From Acidimicrobiales bacterium (GTDB taxonomy: Bacteria > Actinomycetota > Acidimicrobiia > Acidimicrobiales > Aldehydirespiratoraceae): a stretch of 64,000 bases of DNA. The position numbers and the translations under genes are program-made. Position 1 is the first letter of the stretch. Each line of letters begins with the position of its first letter. Shown piece after piece: positions 24,858 to 35,839 of this stretch. The DNA lies in contig JAQWMR010000016.1 of the NCBI GenBank assembly GCA_029246685.1, positions 1-64,000 of the forward strand, in the 5' to 3' direction. A model generated the notes under the pieces. It was not told the DNA's origin and did no database searches. It worked only from the letters and a program-made list of their open reading frames with translations.

Positions 24858-25268
24858 ATGAAGACCTTCGTCGCCCGCCTCGTCCGCGTTCTCACGATCG
24901 GCGTGCTCATTGCCGTAGCCGCAGCCGTCGCCCGGGCGGTCAAGGGCAAGCCGCTCCCCGAGACCACCGGCCAGGCGAGTTGGCAGCCGCTCACCGACGA
25001 GCCGGCCGCGCCGGCGCGCTCGGGACCCGTGCAGTTCGTCGCCGAGCCCGCCGCGAGCGAGACCGCGGAAGCGGGGGGCGCCCACGAGGAAGCATGGATC
25101 GCGCCGATCGATGGGGTGTGCCCGGCAACTCACCCGATCAAGGGGAACGCGCAGTCGGGCATCTTCCACGTACCCGGCGGGCAGTCGTACGACCGAACCG
25201 TGCCGGAGCGCTGCTACGCCTCCGCGGCCGACGCCGAAGCTGACGGGTTCCGCCAAGCCAAACGCTGA
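24858..25268 (+). CDS. Sunset-domain exported protein
   Basis: This 136-residue protein has an N-terminal hydrophobic helix (VLTIGVLIAVAAAVARAV), an Ala/Glu-rich linker, and a C-terminal ~45-residue domain of the type called sunset domain in actinobacteria: HPIKGNAQSGIFHVPGGQSY, then ERCYASAADAEADGFRQAKR. It is often attached to nucleases or found alone. The role is unknown. AGGAACGCTC before the ATG supports the start. Confidence 0.7.
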   Translation: MKTFVARLVRVLTIGVLIAVAAAVARAVKGKPLPETTGQASWQPLTDEPAAPARSGPVQFVAEPAASETAEAGGAHEEAWIAPIDGVCPATHPIKGNAQSGIFHVPGGQSYDRTVPERCYASAADAEADGFRQAKR

Positions 25269-25284
25269 GCGCGATGCGGCGGGC

Positions 25285-26478
25285 TCAGGCGCAGCGTTCG
25301 ATGCGCAGGGTGATCCCGTCGACCGCTTCGACACGGGCGGAGCCGACAAGCCGTGCCCACTCGTTGAAGCCGTGGGCCATGGCCTCTCCACCGGCCTCGG
25401 TGTCGGCGCGGATGTCCCACCGCATGCAGCTTCCGCCGATGTCGTCGACCCAAACCACCATCTGATCCCCGCCCCAGTCGATGTCCGCCACGATGAACTT
25501 GCCAGTGAAGAGCGCGTCGATCAGAACCTGCCCGCCGACGCCGGACCACAGCACCTCGCCATCCGCTTGCGGTACGGCGACCTCGTCGACGGGCTCGTCC
25601 GCGTCGAACCGACTTGGCTCCATCACGTGTTCGCTCGACACGGGTGGCTCGAGGAGTGCGTCGTCGATCGCCGAATTGCCTCCGGTCTCGAAGAGATGAT
25701 CGACGAACGGTTCGCCTTCCTCGTAGGGAGAGATCTCGAGGATCAGAAACGCGAGCTCAAAGGCAAGCAGGATGTCCAGGTCGCCGAACGCGAGTTCCTC
25801 GATCTGTAGCTCGGAGCGCTCGGCGGCGGAGAGATCGCCGCGCCACTCCTCCTCGACCCACGAAGCGCTGCCTTCGGCGATGGCACTGAACGTCCAGGGG
25901 ATCTCGTCGGTCAGGTCGTCGTACTCAGGTCGATCGAGATCGAAGTGCTGATCGTCGAAGGCGTGGACGAGCTCATGGACGATCGTGGACTTCGTGAGCA
26001 GCGAAAGCCCATCGCGCTCGCGCACGACCAACTCGTCGGTTGCCGGGTCATAGAAGCCGAGGACGCCTGCCTCGCCGAAACGGCGGACGACCTCGTCGAT
26101 GCTCTCCAGCGGCCCGATGAGGCCAAGTGCCCGGTACTGGGCGTTGTACATCGCGACGTCTTCGGGCGACTGATCGAACTGCTCGACGAAGTCCGCGTCG
26201 AGCCGGGCCACGAACTCCGATTCCGAGAGCACGATGATCGTGGGCCGCTCCAGGAACACGCGATCCCGCACCTGCTCGATGAACGCGACCGCCTCGTCGA
26301 CGAAGGCTTCGAGCTCGTCGTCGTCACCGCCGCCCGCCAGGCTCGGTGTCGGCGCGTCTGGCTCGAGCGCAGTGGAAGGGTCCGAGAAGGGGTCGCGCCG
26401 GGTGACGACGAGAACCGAGATGACCAAGCACGCCACCGCAAGGAGCGCCGCTGTGATCATCGCATCGCGTCTGGTCAT
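25285..26478 (-). CDS. Membrane-anchored HExxH putative metalloprotease
   Basis: This 397-residue protein has an N-terminal helix (AALLAVACLVISVLVV), an acidic low-complexity linker, and an extracellular domain with His168-Glu169-x-x-His172 (HELVHAFDDQHFD) preceded by STIV. A downstream Glu in AIAEGSASWVEEEW could be the third zinc ligand, as in gluzincins. This supports a zinc peptidase, but I do not recognise the family. TATCGT lies 8 nt before the ATG. It follows serA by 24 bp. Confidence 0.6.
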   Translation of the reverse strand: MTRRDAMITAALLAVACLVISVLVVTRRDPFSDPSTALEPDAPTPSLAGGGDDDELEAFVDEAVAFIEQVRDRVFLERPTIIVLSESEFVARLDADFVEQFDQSPEDVAMYNAQYRALGLIGPLESIDEVVRRFGEAGVLGFYDPATDELVVRERDGLSLLTKSTIVHELVHAFDDQHFDLDRPEYDDLTDEIPWTFSAIAEGSASWVEEEWRGDLSAAERSELQIEELAFGDLDILLAFELAFLILEISPYEEGEPFVDHLFETGGNSAIDDALLEPPVSSEHVMEPSRFDADEPVDEVAVPQADGEVLWSGVGGQVLIDALFTGKFIVADIDWGGDQMVVWVDDIGGSCMRWDIRADTEAGGEAMAHGFNEWARLVGSARVEAVDGITLRIERCA

Positions 26479-26502
26479 GGCGACCGACGATACAGACGTG
26501 CG

Positions 26503-28068
26503 TCAGACGACGGTTATCGCCCGGACGAACCGGACATGATCGTTGCCTCGGAGCGCGTCCTGGACCTGCGCCGAAACCGGACCGTCGGTGCAGACGACCA
26601 TGAGTGCTTCCACGCCGTCGCCGGACTCGCCGATGTGCATGTTCGAGATGTTGACCCCGGCATCGCCGAGGGTGGCGCCCACGACGCCGACCATGCCGGG
26701 CTCGTCGTGGTTGCGGACAATCACCATGTTGTCGCTCGGCTTGATGTCGAGCGCATGGTCGTCCAGCTCCGAGATGCGATGCGTTTCGTCGAGACCGGAC
26801 AGACGACCGGCGACGGAGTGTTCGCCGCCGGAGATGCGGACGACGTTGACGTGATCCTGGGCGGGTGCAGTGATCGTCCGGATCTCGAGCCCGCGCTCGT
26901 CCGCCAACTCGAGGGCGTTCACGTAGCTCACCGGCACGTCGGTGTGCGACGAGAGGAGCCCCTTGATCGCAGCAAGAACAGCGATCCGGGTGTCGTCCTT
27001 CGCGATCGCGCCTCGGAGCTCGACGTCGACCGTGGACGGAATGCGCTCGACGAGGCCGGCAAAGATCGCTCCGAGGTGTTCGGCTAACGGAACGAACGGG
27101 CGAAGCAGCTCGCTGACCTCGGCCGCATCGACATTGACGGCGTGGGGGACGAACTCCCCCGCGAGGGCGAGGCCGACCTGCTCGGCGATGGTGACGCCGG
27201 CCTTGTCCTGGGCTTCCCGCGTGCTTGCTCCGAGATGTGGCGTGACGACGATGTTGGGCACGTCGAACAGCGGCGATTCGGTGGTGGGTTCGACGTCGAA
27301 GACATCGACCGCGGCACCACCGATGCGTCCTTCGCGGGCCGCTTCAGCCAACGCGGCCTCGTCGACGATGCCGCCTCGGGCGACATTGATGATCCGCAGC
27401 CCCGGCTTCGCCTTGGCGAGAAGATCCTTGCCGATCAGGCCGGCGGTCTCCGGGGTCTTGGCCAGGTGCAGTGTGAGGAAGTCCGCCTGTTGGACGAGCG
27501 TCTCGAGGTCGACGAGCTCGACGTTGAGCTTCTTCGCCGCTTCGGGCGACACGAACGGGTCGTGGGCGATGAGCCGTAAACCGAACGAGGCGGCGCGCTG
27601 GGCGACGAGGGAGCCGATCCGGCCGAGCCCGACGATGCCGAGCGTCTTGTCGGCGAGTTCCACGCCTTCCCACTTCGAGCGTTCCCAACGGCCTTCGACG
27701 AGCGCGGCGTGGGCCTGCGGCACGTTTCGGGCCTGGGCGAGAAGCAGCGCCATCGTGTGTTCGGCGGCGGACAGCGAGTTGGACTCGGGCGCGTTGGCCA
27801 CCATCACGCCCGCGTTCGTGGCCGCAGCGACGTCGACGTTGTCGAGACCGATGCCCGCGCGGCCGACGACGACGAGCCGATCGGCTGCGGCGAGAACCTC
27901 GGCCGTCACCTGAGTGGACGAGCGGATGATCAACGCATCGGCGCCCACGATCGCTTCGACCAGCTCAGCAGGCTCGAGACCCAGACGGACATCCACCTCG
28001 TGACCGGCCGACCGAAGCTCGTCCAGACCGGTCTCGGCGATGGACTCGGTCACGAGAATGCGAGGCAT
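26503..28068 (-). CDS. serA: D-3-phosphoglycerate dehydrogenase
   Basis: This 521-residue type I (long) SerA makes 3-phosphohydroxypyruvate, the first step of serine synthesis. Seen are VVGRAGIGLDNVDVAAATNA, the NAD fold LGIVGLGRIGSLVAQ, the catalytic Arg in INVARGGIVDE and His in PHLGAST. An intervening regulatory domain and a C-terminal ACT domain (HDEPGMVGVVGATLGDAGVN) mediate serine feedback. Start ATG 28068 (MPRILVTES) matches the family; an ATG nine bases upstream is in frame. serC lies about 5 kb away on the other strand. Confidence 0.95.
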   Translation of the reverse strand: MPRILVTESIAETGLDELRSAGHEVDVRLGLEPAELVEAIVGADALIIRSSTQVTAEVLAAADRLVVVGRAGIGLDNVDVAAATNAGVMVANAPESNSLSAAEHTMALLLAQARNVPQAHAALVEGRWERSKWEGVELADKTLGIVGLGRIGSLVAQRAASFGLRLIAHDPFVSPEAAKKLNVELVDLETLVQQADFLTLHLAKTPETAGLIGKDLLAKAKPGLRIINVARGGIVDEAALAEAAREGRIGGAAVDVFDVEPTTESPLFDVPNIVVTPHLGASTREAQDKAGVTIAEQVGLALAGEFVPHAVNVDAAEVSELLRPFVPLAEHLGAIFAGLVERIPSTVDVELRGAIAKDDTRIAVLAAIKGLLSSHTDVPVSYVNALELADERGLEIRTITAPAQDHVNVVRISGGEHSVAGRLSGLDETHRISELDDHALDIKPSDNMVIVRNHDEPGMVGVVGATLGDAGVNISNMHIGESGDGVEALMVVCTDGPVSAQVQDALRGNDHVRFVRAITVV

Positions 28069-28154
28069 GAGGCCCATCCTCGCCGTGGGCCAGCGGCCCG
28101 CCAACGTGGTTTCCGGGTTATTCGTCACCCGAGCGGGAATCTGTCATGTCCGCG

Positions 28155-29966
28155 TCAGCCAAGGGTACGGTGCAAGAACGCCGCCAATTGGTCCCGAGCG
28201 ACAGCATCGCGGGGGCAGAACCGTCCGGGCGCGCAGCCCTGTGTGATGCCTGCTGCCGCGATGCGTTCGATGTCTCGCTCGTGGGTCGACGTGTCGTCAT
28301 CGCTGAAGGTGTCGGTGTTCGACCGCGGCAGTTCGAGCGCACGGGCGAGGAGGGACGCCATCTGCTCGCGGGTCAAGATCTGGTTCGGGCAGTAGTCGGT
28401 ACGCGAACAGCCCCGTGTGATTTCAGCCTACGCGAGCGCGTTGATGTCGTCCTCGTGCGTGTTGCCGTCGTCGCCGAAGTAGTCCTCGACTGCGGGTGGG
28501 AGATTCAAGGCCCGCACGAGGAACGCCGCGGCCTCAGCCCGGGTGACGCCGCGCTTCGGGCAGAAGTCGTCGCGCCACGGCGGGTTGCAGCCGCGGGTGA
28601 TGCCTTCGGCGCCGAGCCAAGCGACGTCGGCGGTGAACGATGACGTATCGGCGACGTCCCAGTAGCCGCTCGCTGGCAGATGCTCAACGGTCGGCGGAGC
28701 AGGCTCGGTCGGTATCGTCACCTCGGCGTCGGTCGGCAGCGCCGCCTCGGTGAACTGACTGCTCGCGTTCCACAGCATCCAACCGAGCCCGAGCGCGTCT
28801 GCCGCGTCGATCTGGGCACGGACCTCGTTCGCGCCGTAGCCACCGAAGTCCTGCAGCCAGGGGCGCAGCGTCGTGCGGTTGCCGACGCGCTCGATCGCAT
28901 TGGTCATCGACGCGGTGACGACACCGCCCGGATTGGCCGCAGGCGACGAGTAGCCGAACCAGCCACTACTCCAGTGGTTCGGATACACCATCGGCGACAA
29001 CACGTCGGTCACGTCCGCCATGGCTTCGAGTTGTTGGCCGATCCCGCCGTCCCCGTCGACGGATGTCACAAAGCCGAAGATGTCGGCCGCGATCAGGCAC
29101 GAGTCGCCGACGTTCTTTTGAAGGTCGGTGATGAAGCTGGAGATCACCTCGGTTCGCGCCGCAGCGTCGGTCGCGTCGACGTTGTCGAAGCGCAGGGCGG
29201 GCGAAAGGCCGTCCGGGAATCGGATGTAGTCGAGCTGGATCTCATAGACGCCGCTCCGACACGCGCGGGAGACGAGGTCTTTGATGTAGGCACGTGAGCC
29301 CGAATCGCTCGGATCGAGGAAGACTTGGCCGTTGTGCTCGAAGGGGCCTCCCGTCCGCGTGTCGAGCACCGCCGTGCTCGAATAGTTCTCGGCGAACTTG
29401 GGATCCTGGAATGCAACCACCCGCAAGATCAGCCTGAGGTCGCGATCATCGAGCTCGGTCGCCAGGTCACTGAGCGAGTACCGGTTGAACGCGAGGGGAT
29501 CGCCGGGGACGGGGCGGTATCCGAGGTAGCCCCAGACGCTGCCCGATTCGTCCTTCAGGTCGCGCATGACTGCGTTGAGCGCAGTCCGGTCGGCAAGATC
29601 GAGCAGCTCGTCCCACCGCGGCGTGCCTGGAATGTTGCCGCTGACATGGAGCGCCCGCAGCACGACCGAGCCGAGCTCCACGCGGACTCGATCGCCATCC
29701 CCCGCCCACTCGAAGAACGTCGTCTCCTAGCGAGGGTGGAGCACCTGGACCGGCCCGGGCGGCGCACCGACGATGCGGGCGCGCCCGTAGGGGTCGGTCG
29801 TAACGGCCTCGTCCTCGATCTCGACCGTCGCCCCGGCGAGCGGCGTGCCGACTGCATCGGTGACGAGCACCGAGAGCACGCTCGGGTCCTCGGCCTGCAC
29901 GGGCGTCGCGGCGACCAGCACGCTCGCGAGTACGGCAGTGATGACGACGATTCCCCGACGAGTCAC
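28155..29966 (-). pseudogene. DUF4015 glycoside-hydrolase-like / SLH-repeat secreted protein with two in-frame ambers
   Basis: One frame of 604 codons is interrupted by TAG at 29729-29727 and at 28430-28428. Order: signal peptide (VVITAVLASVLVAATPVQA), a short Cna-B-like beta domain (GTPLAGATVEIEDEAVTTD), first TAG, a DUF4015 TIM-barrel-like domain (YEIQLDYIRFPDG, DVLSPMVYPNHWSSGW), then SLH-like Cys repeats (EGITRGCNPPWRDDFCPK) with the second TAG inside a repeat, where INALA-stop-AEITRGC clearly continues. True stop is TGA at 28157-28155. TACGAT lies 8 nt before the GTG start. Nonsense mutation, sequencing error or read-through are all possible. Confidence 0.75.
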
Positions 29967-30004
29967 AGCCCCCGATCGTAGATTCCCGCGACGCCGACGC
30001 TGGG

Positions 30005-31897
30005 TCAGGCGGGCGTGAATCCGAGGATCCGGCCGAAGAAGGCGAGCTCGGCTTCCAGGGCCGCGACGATGTTCTCGGCCTTGCGGAATCCGTGCTGCTC
30101 GCCCTCGAAGAGGAGGTACTCGACTTCAACCCCCTTGGCCTGCAGGGCCTCCACGATCATCTCGCTCTGGTTCGGCGGCACGATCTCGTCCTCGTCGCCC
30201 TGGAGAACGATCATCGGTGCGGAGAGCTTGTCGACATGGTTGATCGGCGACCGAGCGTCGTAGATGTCCTTCGCCTCCGGGTACGGGCCGATCAGCGAGT
30301 CCAGATAGCGAGCCTCCAACTTGTGGGTCTCGGTCGCGAGCGCCTCGAGATCGGCGACGCCGTAGCGGCTCGCGCCGACGGCGAACACGTCGTGGAACGC
30401 GAGGGCGGACAGGACGGTGAATCCTCCGGCGCTGCCGCCGCGGATCATCAGGCGATCGCCATCCACGTCGCCGCGGTCGGCGAGGAACCGAGCCGCGGCG
30501 ACACAGTCCTCGACATCGGCGATGCCCCACTGGCCGTCGAGCGCCCGGCGGTAGGTACGTCCATATCCGGTGGAGCCTCGGTAGTCGACATCGACGACGG
30601 CGATGCCTCGCGAGGTCCAATACAGGATCGCGGTCTGAAGCTGACGGCGAGCCTGCGCCGTCGGGCCTCCGTGGGCGAGCACGAGCAACGGCGGCTTCTC
30701 CTCTGCCGGACCCGCATGCTCCGGGTTCGCCGGTGCGTAGTACAGCCCATGCGCGGTTGCATCGCCGTCGAGACCGGTCGGGAACGAGATGAACTCCGGC
30801 TCGATCAGGTAGCCCCGATCGAACGGCAACGCTTTGGCGGGCTTGACGACCTGACGCTCCAGCGTCCCGCTACGTACCGAGAGCCGGACGACTTCGGTGT
30901 CGTGGTCGTAGCCGGCGGCAGCACATACGACGCCCTCTGGTCCGGACTGCAGCGAGTTGATCGAGCTGTCGACCGTGGTGATCGTGCGGCCGTCGAAAAT
31001 CAGCTCGTCGCCCGTCGGCATTCCGGCCACAGCGACGATCGCGTCGTCGACCGCGGCCCAACGCTGCATCCCGAAGACCCACGGCGGCGTGGCGATCTCG
31101 AAAGGGCCGCTGACGACGGGCGTGAGCGAGCCGTCCTCGAGGTCGACCTCGACGAGGTTCCACCACTCGTCGTCGTCGACGACGACGAGAAGCCGATCTC
31201 CGACCCATCCCGGCTCGCAGAACGCCCGGTCCCCATCGAGACGCAGCACCTCGTCGCCAAGCCGCCCGTCGCCGAACTCGTGCACATGCAGCCGAACCCT
31301 CGTCCACGGCATCTCGGGGTGATCCCAAGAGTTGAACGCCAGCCGACTGCCATCGACGCTCAGCCGTGGCGATGACACGAAATCGGCGCCCGACCAGAGA
31401 ACGTCAACGTCACCACCATCCGAAGCGATGGCCACGATCTCATTCGCCGGCTCGCCATCAGACGAGTGCGACTCGCGGACGCAGATCGCCCAACGACCAT
31501 CAGGTGTCACGCGTCCATCGCAGTAGCGCCAGGCCCGAGGGATGGGAGGCTCGCTCGTGAGGCACGTCGTCACGCCGTCCGGGTCCGATCGCCGAAGTCG
31601 TTGATCGACGATGTCGACCCAGAACAGCACGCCGTTCGCGACCCACCAACTCCCACCGCCGTACTCGTGGACGAGGGTGCGCACATTCGCTTCCGACGGC
31701 GTGACCTCGACCGGGCCGTCGTCACCGTCCCGCATGATCGCGGTCCGCCCTCCCTCGCTCGGGCGCGATTCGGCCCACCAGACAGCGTCACCGTCAGCCT
31801 TGACCTCGTTGATTCCGACCGCGCCGTCGACGAGCGACGCCGCCGTGATCGGCGACGGCCAGGCGCCGTAAGGGGTGACGGTTGGGTCGTTGCTCAG
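30005..31897 (-). CDS. S9-family prolyl oligopeptidase-like serine peptidase
   Basis: A 630-residue acyl-peptide hydrolase/dipeptidyl peptidase-like enzyme with an N-terminal beta-propeller and C-terminal alpha/beta hydrolase. The nucleophile lies in RGGSAGGFT (about residue 489), Asp in [11 protein letters not shown] and His in [10 protein letters not shown]. The first ATG (31735) would delete conserved N-terminal sequence; the frame upstream reads [20 protein letters not shown], typical for the family. The only plausible start there is CTG 31897, overlapping the aminotransferase TGA as CTGA. No signal peptide, so probably cytoplasmic. Confidence 0.85.
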   Translation of the reverse strand: MSNDPTVTPYGAWPSPITAASLVDGAVGINEVKADGDAVWWAESRPSEGGRTAIMRDGDDGPVEVTPSEANVRTLVHEYGGGSWWVANGVLFWVDIVDQRLRRSDPDGVTTCLTSEPPIPRAWRYCDGRVTPDGRWAICVRESHSSDGEPANEIVAIASDGGDVDVLWSGADFVSSPRLSVDGSRLAFNSWDHPEMPWTRVRLHVHEFGDGRLGDEVLRLDGDRAFCEPGWVGDRLLVVVDDDEWWNLVEVDLEDGSLTPVVSGPFEIATPPWVFGMQRWAAVDDAIVAVAGMPTGDELIFDGRTITTVDSSINSLQSGPEGVVCAAAGYDHDTEVVRLSVRSGTLERQVVKPAKALPFDRGYLIEPEFISFPTGLDGDATAHGLYYAPANPEHAGPAEEKPPLLVLAHGGPTAQARRQLQTAILYWTSRGIAVVDVDYRGSTGYGRTYRRALDGQWGIADVEDCVAAARFLADRGDVDGDRLMIRGGSAGGFTVLSALAFHDVFAVGASRYGVADLEALATETHKLEARYLDSLIGPYPEAKDIYDARSPINHVDKLSAPMIVLQGDEDEIVPPNQSEMIVEALQAKGVEVEYLLFEGEQHGFRKAENIVAALEAELAFFGRILGFTPA

Positions 31898-33090
31898 GAG
31901 AGGAACTCCGCGATGCGGCCGACGCCTTCACCGAGGTCGTCGTCACCGAGGGCGAACGACAGTCGGGCGCCGCCACCGATGCCGAATGCCTCACCGGGCA
32001 CGACGGCGACCTTGACGACTTCGAGGAGAATGTCGGCGAGTTCGAGAGTGGTCTGAGGTGTGTGGCCCTGGAACGTGCGGCCGAGCACCCCAGAGAAGTC
32101 CGGGTAGGCGTAGAACGCGCCTTGCGGTTCCGGGCAATCCACGCCGTCGATGCCGCTGAGCAGCGAGTGCATGGTGCGGCGGCGGCGGTCGAAGGCGGTG
32201 CGCATCTCGTCGACCGCGTCGAGCGGGCCCGACACAGCCGCCAACGCCGCAGCCTGGGCAACGTTGCAGACGTTGCTCGTGGAGTGCGACTGCAGGTTCT
32301 GCGCGGCCTTGATGAGATCGGACGGGCCGATCATCCAACCGACGCGCCAGCCGGTCATGGCGTAGGTCTTGGCGACACCGTTGAGGACGACGCACGTGTC
32401 AGCGATCTCCGGCACGACGACCGGCAGCGAGTGGTGCTCGTTGTCGCCGTAGACGAGGTGTTCGTAGATCTCGTCGGTGATCACCCAGATGCCGTGCTCT
32501 ACGGCCCAGCGACCGATCGCCTCGATCTCTACGCGGGGATAGACGGCGCCGGTCGGGTTCGAAGGTGAGACGAACACCAACGCCTTCGTCTTGTCCGTGC
32601 GAGCGGCCTCGAGTTGGTCGACCGAGGCGCGAAAGCCGTCCGGTGCGCTGGTGTGGACGGGCACCGTGACGCCTCCGGCGAGGGCGACCGGCTCGGGGTA
32701 GGTGGTCCAGTACGGCGTGGGCAGGAGCACCTCGTCGCCAGGGTTCAGCAAGGCCTCGAACGTGTTGTAGACGGCATGCTTGCCGCCGTTGGTGACGAGG
32801 ATGTCGGCCGGTTCACAGGCGAAGCCACTGTCTCGCATCGTCTTCGCGGCGAGGGCCTCCTTCAGCTCCGGCAGACCGCCGACAGCGGAGTACTTGTGGT
32901 TTACCGGGTTGCGACATGCCTCAACCGCGGCTTCCACGATGTGGGCCGGCGTCGCGAAGTCGGGCTCGCCCGCGCCGAAGCCGATGACGTTCTCCCCGGC
33001 CACCTTGAGCGCCTTCGCCTTGTTGGACACGGCGAGAGTGGCGGAGGGCGCGATGGCCCCGACACGGCGGGAAATTCGATCAGTGCTCAT
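31894..33090 (-). CDS. Class I pyridoxal-phosphate aminotransferase, aspartate type
   Basis: This 398-residue aminotransferase has [40 protein letters not shown], the PLP lysine in [17 protein letters not shown], and a C-terminal substrate Arg in [10 protein letters not shown]. Group Ib aspartate aminotransferases look like this; some members act on other amino acids. TAGTCT lies 8 nt before ATG 33090. The frame stays open far upstream but only because it is antisense to serC. It is coupled to the S9 peptidase gene. Confidence 0.9.
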   Translation of the reverse strand: MSTDRISRRVGAIAPSATLAVSNKAKALKVAGENVIGFGAGEPDFATPAHIVEAAVEACRNPVNHKYSAVGGLPELKEALAAKTMRDSGFACEPADILVTNGGKHAVYNTFEALLNPGDEVLLPTPYWTTYPEPVALAGGVTVPVHTSAPDGFRASVDQLEAARTDKTKALVFVSPSNPTGAVYPRVEIEAIGRWAVEHGIWVITDEIYEHLVYGDNEHHSLPVVVPEIADTCVVLNGVAKTYAMTGWRVGWMIGPSDLIKAAQNLQSHSTSNVCNVAQAAALAAVSGPLDAVDEMRTAFDRRRRTMHSLLSGIDGVDCPEPQGAFYAYPDFSGVLGRTFQGHTPQTTLELADILLEVVKVAVVPGEAFGIGGGARLSFALGDDDLGEGVGRIAEFLS

Positions 33091-33162
33091 GACGGCTGAG
33101 ACTACGAAAAATCCCGCAGGAAAGCGCGACGGTTTCGCCCATTTCCTGCGACCATTGCTGGC

Positions 33163-34287
33163 GTGAACGCAGTCCCTGACATAACCATCCCCTCCGACCT
33201 CCTTCCGGCCGACGGCCGGTTCTGCAGCGGGCCCACGAAGGTTCGACCCGAGGCCATCGACGCACTCCGGGGTCGGGCCACCGACTACATGGGAACGTCG
33301 CATCGGCAGCTGCCGGTTCAGCTCGTCGTCGCGGAACTCCGCAACGGCATCGCGGAGCTGCTGCGGGCCCCCGACGGGTACGAGATCGTCCTCGGCAACG
33401 GCGGCTCCACGGGCTTCTGGGACTGCGCGACGTTCGGTCTCATCGGGCAGCGCAGCCATCACCTCAGCTTCGGAGAATTCTCGAGCAAGTTCGCCAAGGG
33501 CGTGGCCGCAGCTCCCCACCTGCACGAGCCCTCGATCTCGGAGTCCGAGCCCGGCACCCACCCGCCGCTCGTCGCCGCCGAGGGTGTCGACGCCTACTGC
33601 TACCCGCACAACGAGACGTCCACGGGCGTCATGGTCGAACCGGCCCGGCCCGGCGGCGACGACACGCTCATGATGCTCGACGCAACGTCAGCGGCCGGCG
33701 GATTGATGTTCGACGCCGATGCCACCGACGTCTACTACTTCGCTCCCCAGAAGGCGCTCGCCTCCGACGGCGGTCTGTGGATCGCGATGATGTCTCCCGC
33801 CGCCATCGAGCGGATCGAACGCATCGCCGCCTCGGACCGCTGGTGCCCGCCCTCGCTCGATCTCAAGATCGCGCTGGACAACTCCCGCAAGGACCAGACG
33901 TACAACACCCCCGCGCTGGCGACGGTCTTCATCACGGCCAACACCGTGAACTGGTTCAACGACAACGGCGGCCTCTCCTGGTCCGCCGGCCGGTCCGCGC
34001 AGTCCGCCGAGATCCTCTACAGCTGGGCCGAGGCGAGTGACGCCGCGTCGCCGTTCGTACAGGTCGAAGAGCAGCGCAGCAAGGTCGTCGGCACCGTCGA
34101 CTTCGATGATGCGATCGACGCAGATGTGCTCTGCGAGGTCCTCCGCAAGAACGGCATCCTCGATACCAACGGCTACCGCAAGCTCGGCCGCAACCAGCTC
34201 CGCATCGGCCTCTTCCCGGCAATCGAGCCGAGCGACGTCGAAGCCCTCACCCACTGCATCGACCACGTCATCGGCGAGCTGGGCTGA
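33163..34287 (+). CDS. serC: Phosphoserine aminotransferase
   Basis: This 374-residue enzyme makes phosphoserine from 3-phosphohydroxypyruvate and glutamate. It matches the actinobacterial SerC type: [60 protein letters not shown], the PLP lysine in [14 protein letters not shown], and [19 protein letters not shown] 33163 lies 7 nt after GACCAT, a weak -10. It is divergent from the aspartate aminotransferase. Confidence 0.93.
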   Translation: MNAVPDITIPSDLLPADGRFCSGPTKVRPEAIDALRGRATDYMGTSHRQLPVQLVVAELRNGIAELLRAPDGYEIVLGNGGSTGFWDCATFGLIGQRSHHLSFGEFSSKFAKGVAAAPHLHEPSISESEPGTHPPLVAAEGVDAYCYPHNETSTGVMVEPARPGGDDTLMMLDATSAAGGLMFDADATDVYYFAPQKALASDGGLWIAMMSPAAIERIERIAASDRWCPPSLDLKIALDNSRKDQTYNTPALATVFITANTVNWFNDNGGLSWSAGRSAQSAEILYSWAEASDAASPFVQVEEQRSKVVGTVDFDDAIDADVLCEVLRKNGILDTNGYRKLGRNQLRIGLFPAIEPSDVEALTHCIDHVIGELG

Positions 34288-34292
34288 CCTGC

Positions 34293-34308
34293 GCCGCCGT
34301 TCGGCGGC
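34293..34308. terminator. Terminator between convergent serC and carboxylase genes
   Basis: GCCGCC (34293-34298) and GGCGGC (34303-34308) form a 6-bp stem with loop GTTC, immediately next to the stop of the minus-strand carboxylase and just after the serC stop. Confidence 0.45.
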
Positions 34309-35808
34309 TCAGGGAGTGATGCCGACCCGCGCCACAGGTTCGGCCGCGCCAGCGCGGCGCCGAGCGCTCAGTTCGAGGCCGTCGATCACAACCGAGCGCA
34401 GGTCCCGAGGATCGATCAGCTCATCGAACCCGAGGCCGGACGCCGACCGGTAGCTCGACTCCAGCTCGGCTTGGCGCAGCCCGGCCCGCGTCTCGTCATC
34501 GGCGCCGACCGCGTTGCCCGCGCCTTGGGCGCCCATCGCTCCGAGTGTCGCGCCGGGGAAGGCGTACGTCAGCGTCTGCTCGTCGTAGCCGTTCATCGCC
34601 ATGACACAGGAGCCGAATCCGTAGGCCTTGCGCATGGTGACCTGGATCTTCACCGTCGTCGCCCGCGTCTGCGCGGTGAACATGCGCGCACCGGCCCGCA
34701 GAATCCCGGTCCGCTCCGAGACCGTGCCGGCGAGCACGCCCGGGTTGTCAGTCATGAAGACCATCGGCAGATGGAAGCTGTCGCAGACCTGGATGAAGTG
34801 GGCCGCCTTGTCGGCGGCATCAACATCGATCGACCCCGCGATGACGGCCGGCTGGTTGGCGATGACGCCGACGGCGTGGCCGTCGACCCGGCCGAGCGCA
34901 CACACGATCGACGGCCCGAAATCCGGCTGGACCTGGAAGAAGCTACCTCCGTCGACAACGCGACTGATCGCGAGGCGCATGTCGTAGGCCTTGTTGCCAT
35001 CGCGGGGAACGATGTCGAGCATGTCGTCGATCCGGCGGGCTCCGAGATCACCCGTGTCGGCCCACGGCGGCCGCTCCCACGCCGATGATCCGAAGAACGA
35101 GAGGTACGTGCGGATGTCGGCGAGCAGCGAGGCATCGTCGGCTGCAACGTTGTGCACGACGCCGCTGGCAACCGCCACGGCCGGGCCTCCGAGATCCTGT
35201 TTCGAGACATCCTCTCCGAGCGAGGCCTGCACCACGGGCGGACCGGCGGTGAAGATCGCGGCATCGCCCGTCATCACCGACCAATCACAGAGTGGCGCGG
35301 TGATCGCGCCGTGCCCCGCTGATGCGCCCATCACGCCGCACACCATCGGCACGAGGCCGGACAGCCGCCCCTGGGCCTGGAGATCGCCGGGTCCTCCGCC
35401 GCCGGGATCACCCGGCATGGGCGGCCGGTGACCGGCGCCCTCAAGCAGCATCACGAGCGGCACTCGCTCACGCTTTGCGATGTCGGCGATTCGCCAGCGC
35501 TTCCGACTGGCCGCGGGACCGATCGATCCGCCCAGCGTGGTGAAGTCCTCCGCGCCAACCGCGACCGGTCGACCATCGATCGCGCCGACGCCGGCGACCA
35601 GAGCGTCCGCAGGCGCTTGCCCGCCGGCCAGCGTGCCGATCTCACGGAACGATTCGGCGTCGAGCAGCGCGGCGATTCGACCGCGGGCGTCGAGCCGCCC
35701 GGCCTCCTTGCGCGCCGCGACTTTTTCGGGTCCGCCCATGGCGCGAGCCCTCACCCGTCGCTCGTCGAGATCGTCGAGGGTCTCCCCCCAGTCGTGCCCG
35801 TCGCTCAT
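34309..35808 (-). CDS. Acyl-CoA carboxylase carboxyltransferase (beta) subunit
   Basis: This 499-residue crotonase-fold carboxyltransferase transfers CO2 from carboxybiotin to an acyl-CoA. Family sequences seen are KVAARKEAGRLDARGRIAAL, ASRKRWRIADIAKRERVPLV, PLCDWSVMTGDAAIFTAGPP, VIANQPAVIAGSIDVDAADK, FMTDNPGVLAGTVSE and FGSCVMAMNGYDEQTLTYAF. The substrate (acetyl-, propionyl- or other acyl-CoA) cannot be decided, and no biotin carboxylase partner is adjacent. ATG 35808 follows TAGGGT by exactly 7 nt. Confidence 0.88.
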   Translation of the reverse strand: MSDGHDWGETLDDLDERRVRARAMGGPEKVAARKEAGRLDARGRIAALLDAESFREIGTLAGGQAPADALVAGVGAIDGRPVAVGAEDFTTLGGSIGPAASRKRWRIADIAKRERVPLVMLLEGAGHRPPMPGDPGGGGPGDLQAQGRLSGLVPMVCGVMGASAGHGAITAPLCDWSVMTGDAAIFTAGPPVVQASLGEDVSKQDLGGPAVAVASGVVHNVAADDASLLADIRTYLSFFGSSAWERPPWADTGDLGARRIDDMLDIVPRDGNKAYDMRLAISRVVDGGSFFQVQPDFGPSIVCALGRVDGHAVGVIANQPAVIAGSIDVDAADKAAHFIQVCDSFHLPMVFMTDNPGVLAGTVSERTGILRAGARMFTAQTRATTVKIQVTMRKAYGFGSCVMAMNGYDEQTLTYAFPGATLGAMGAQGAGNAVGADDETRAGLRQAELESSYRSASGLGFDELIDPRDLRSVVIDGLELSARRRAGAAEPVARVGITP

Positions 35809-35839
35809 CGGCCGGACCCTACTTCGTCGCGACGGAGGG

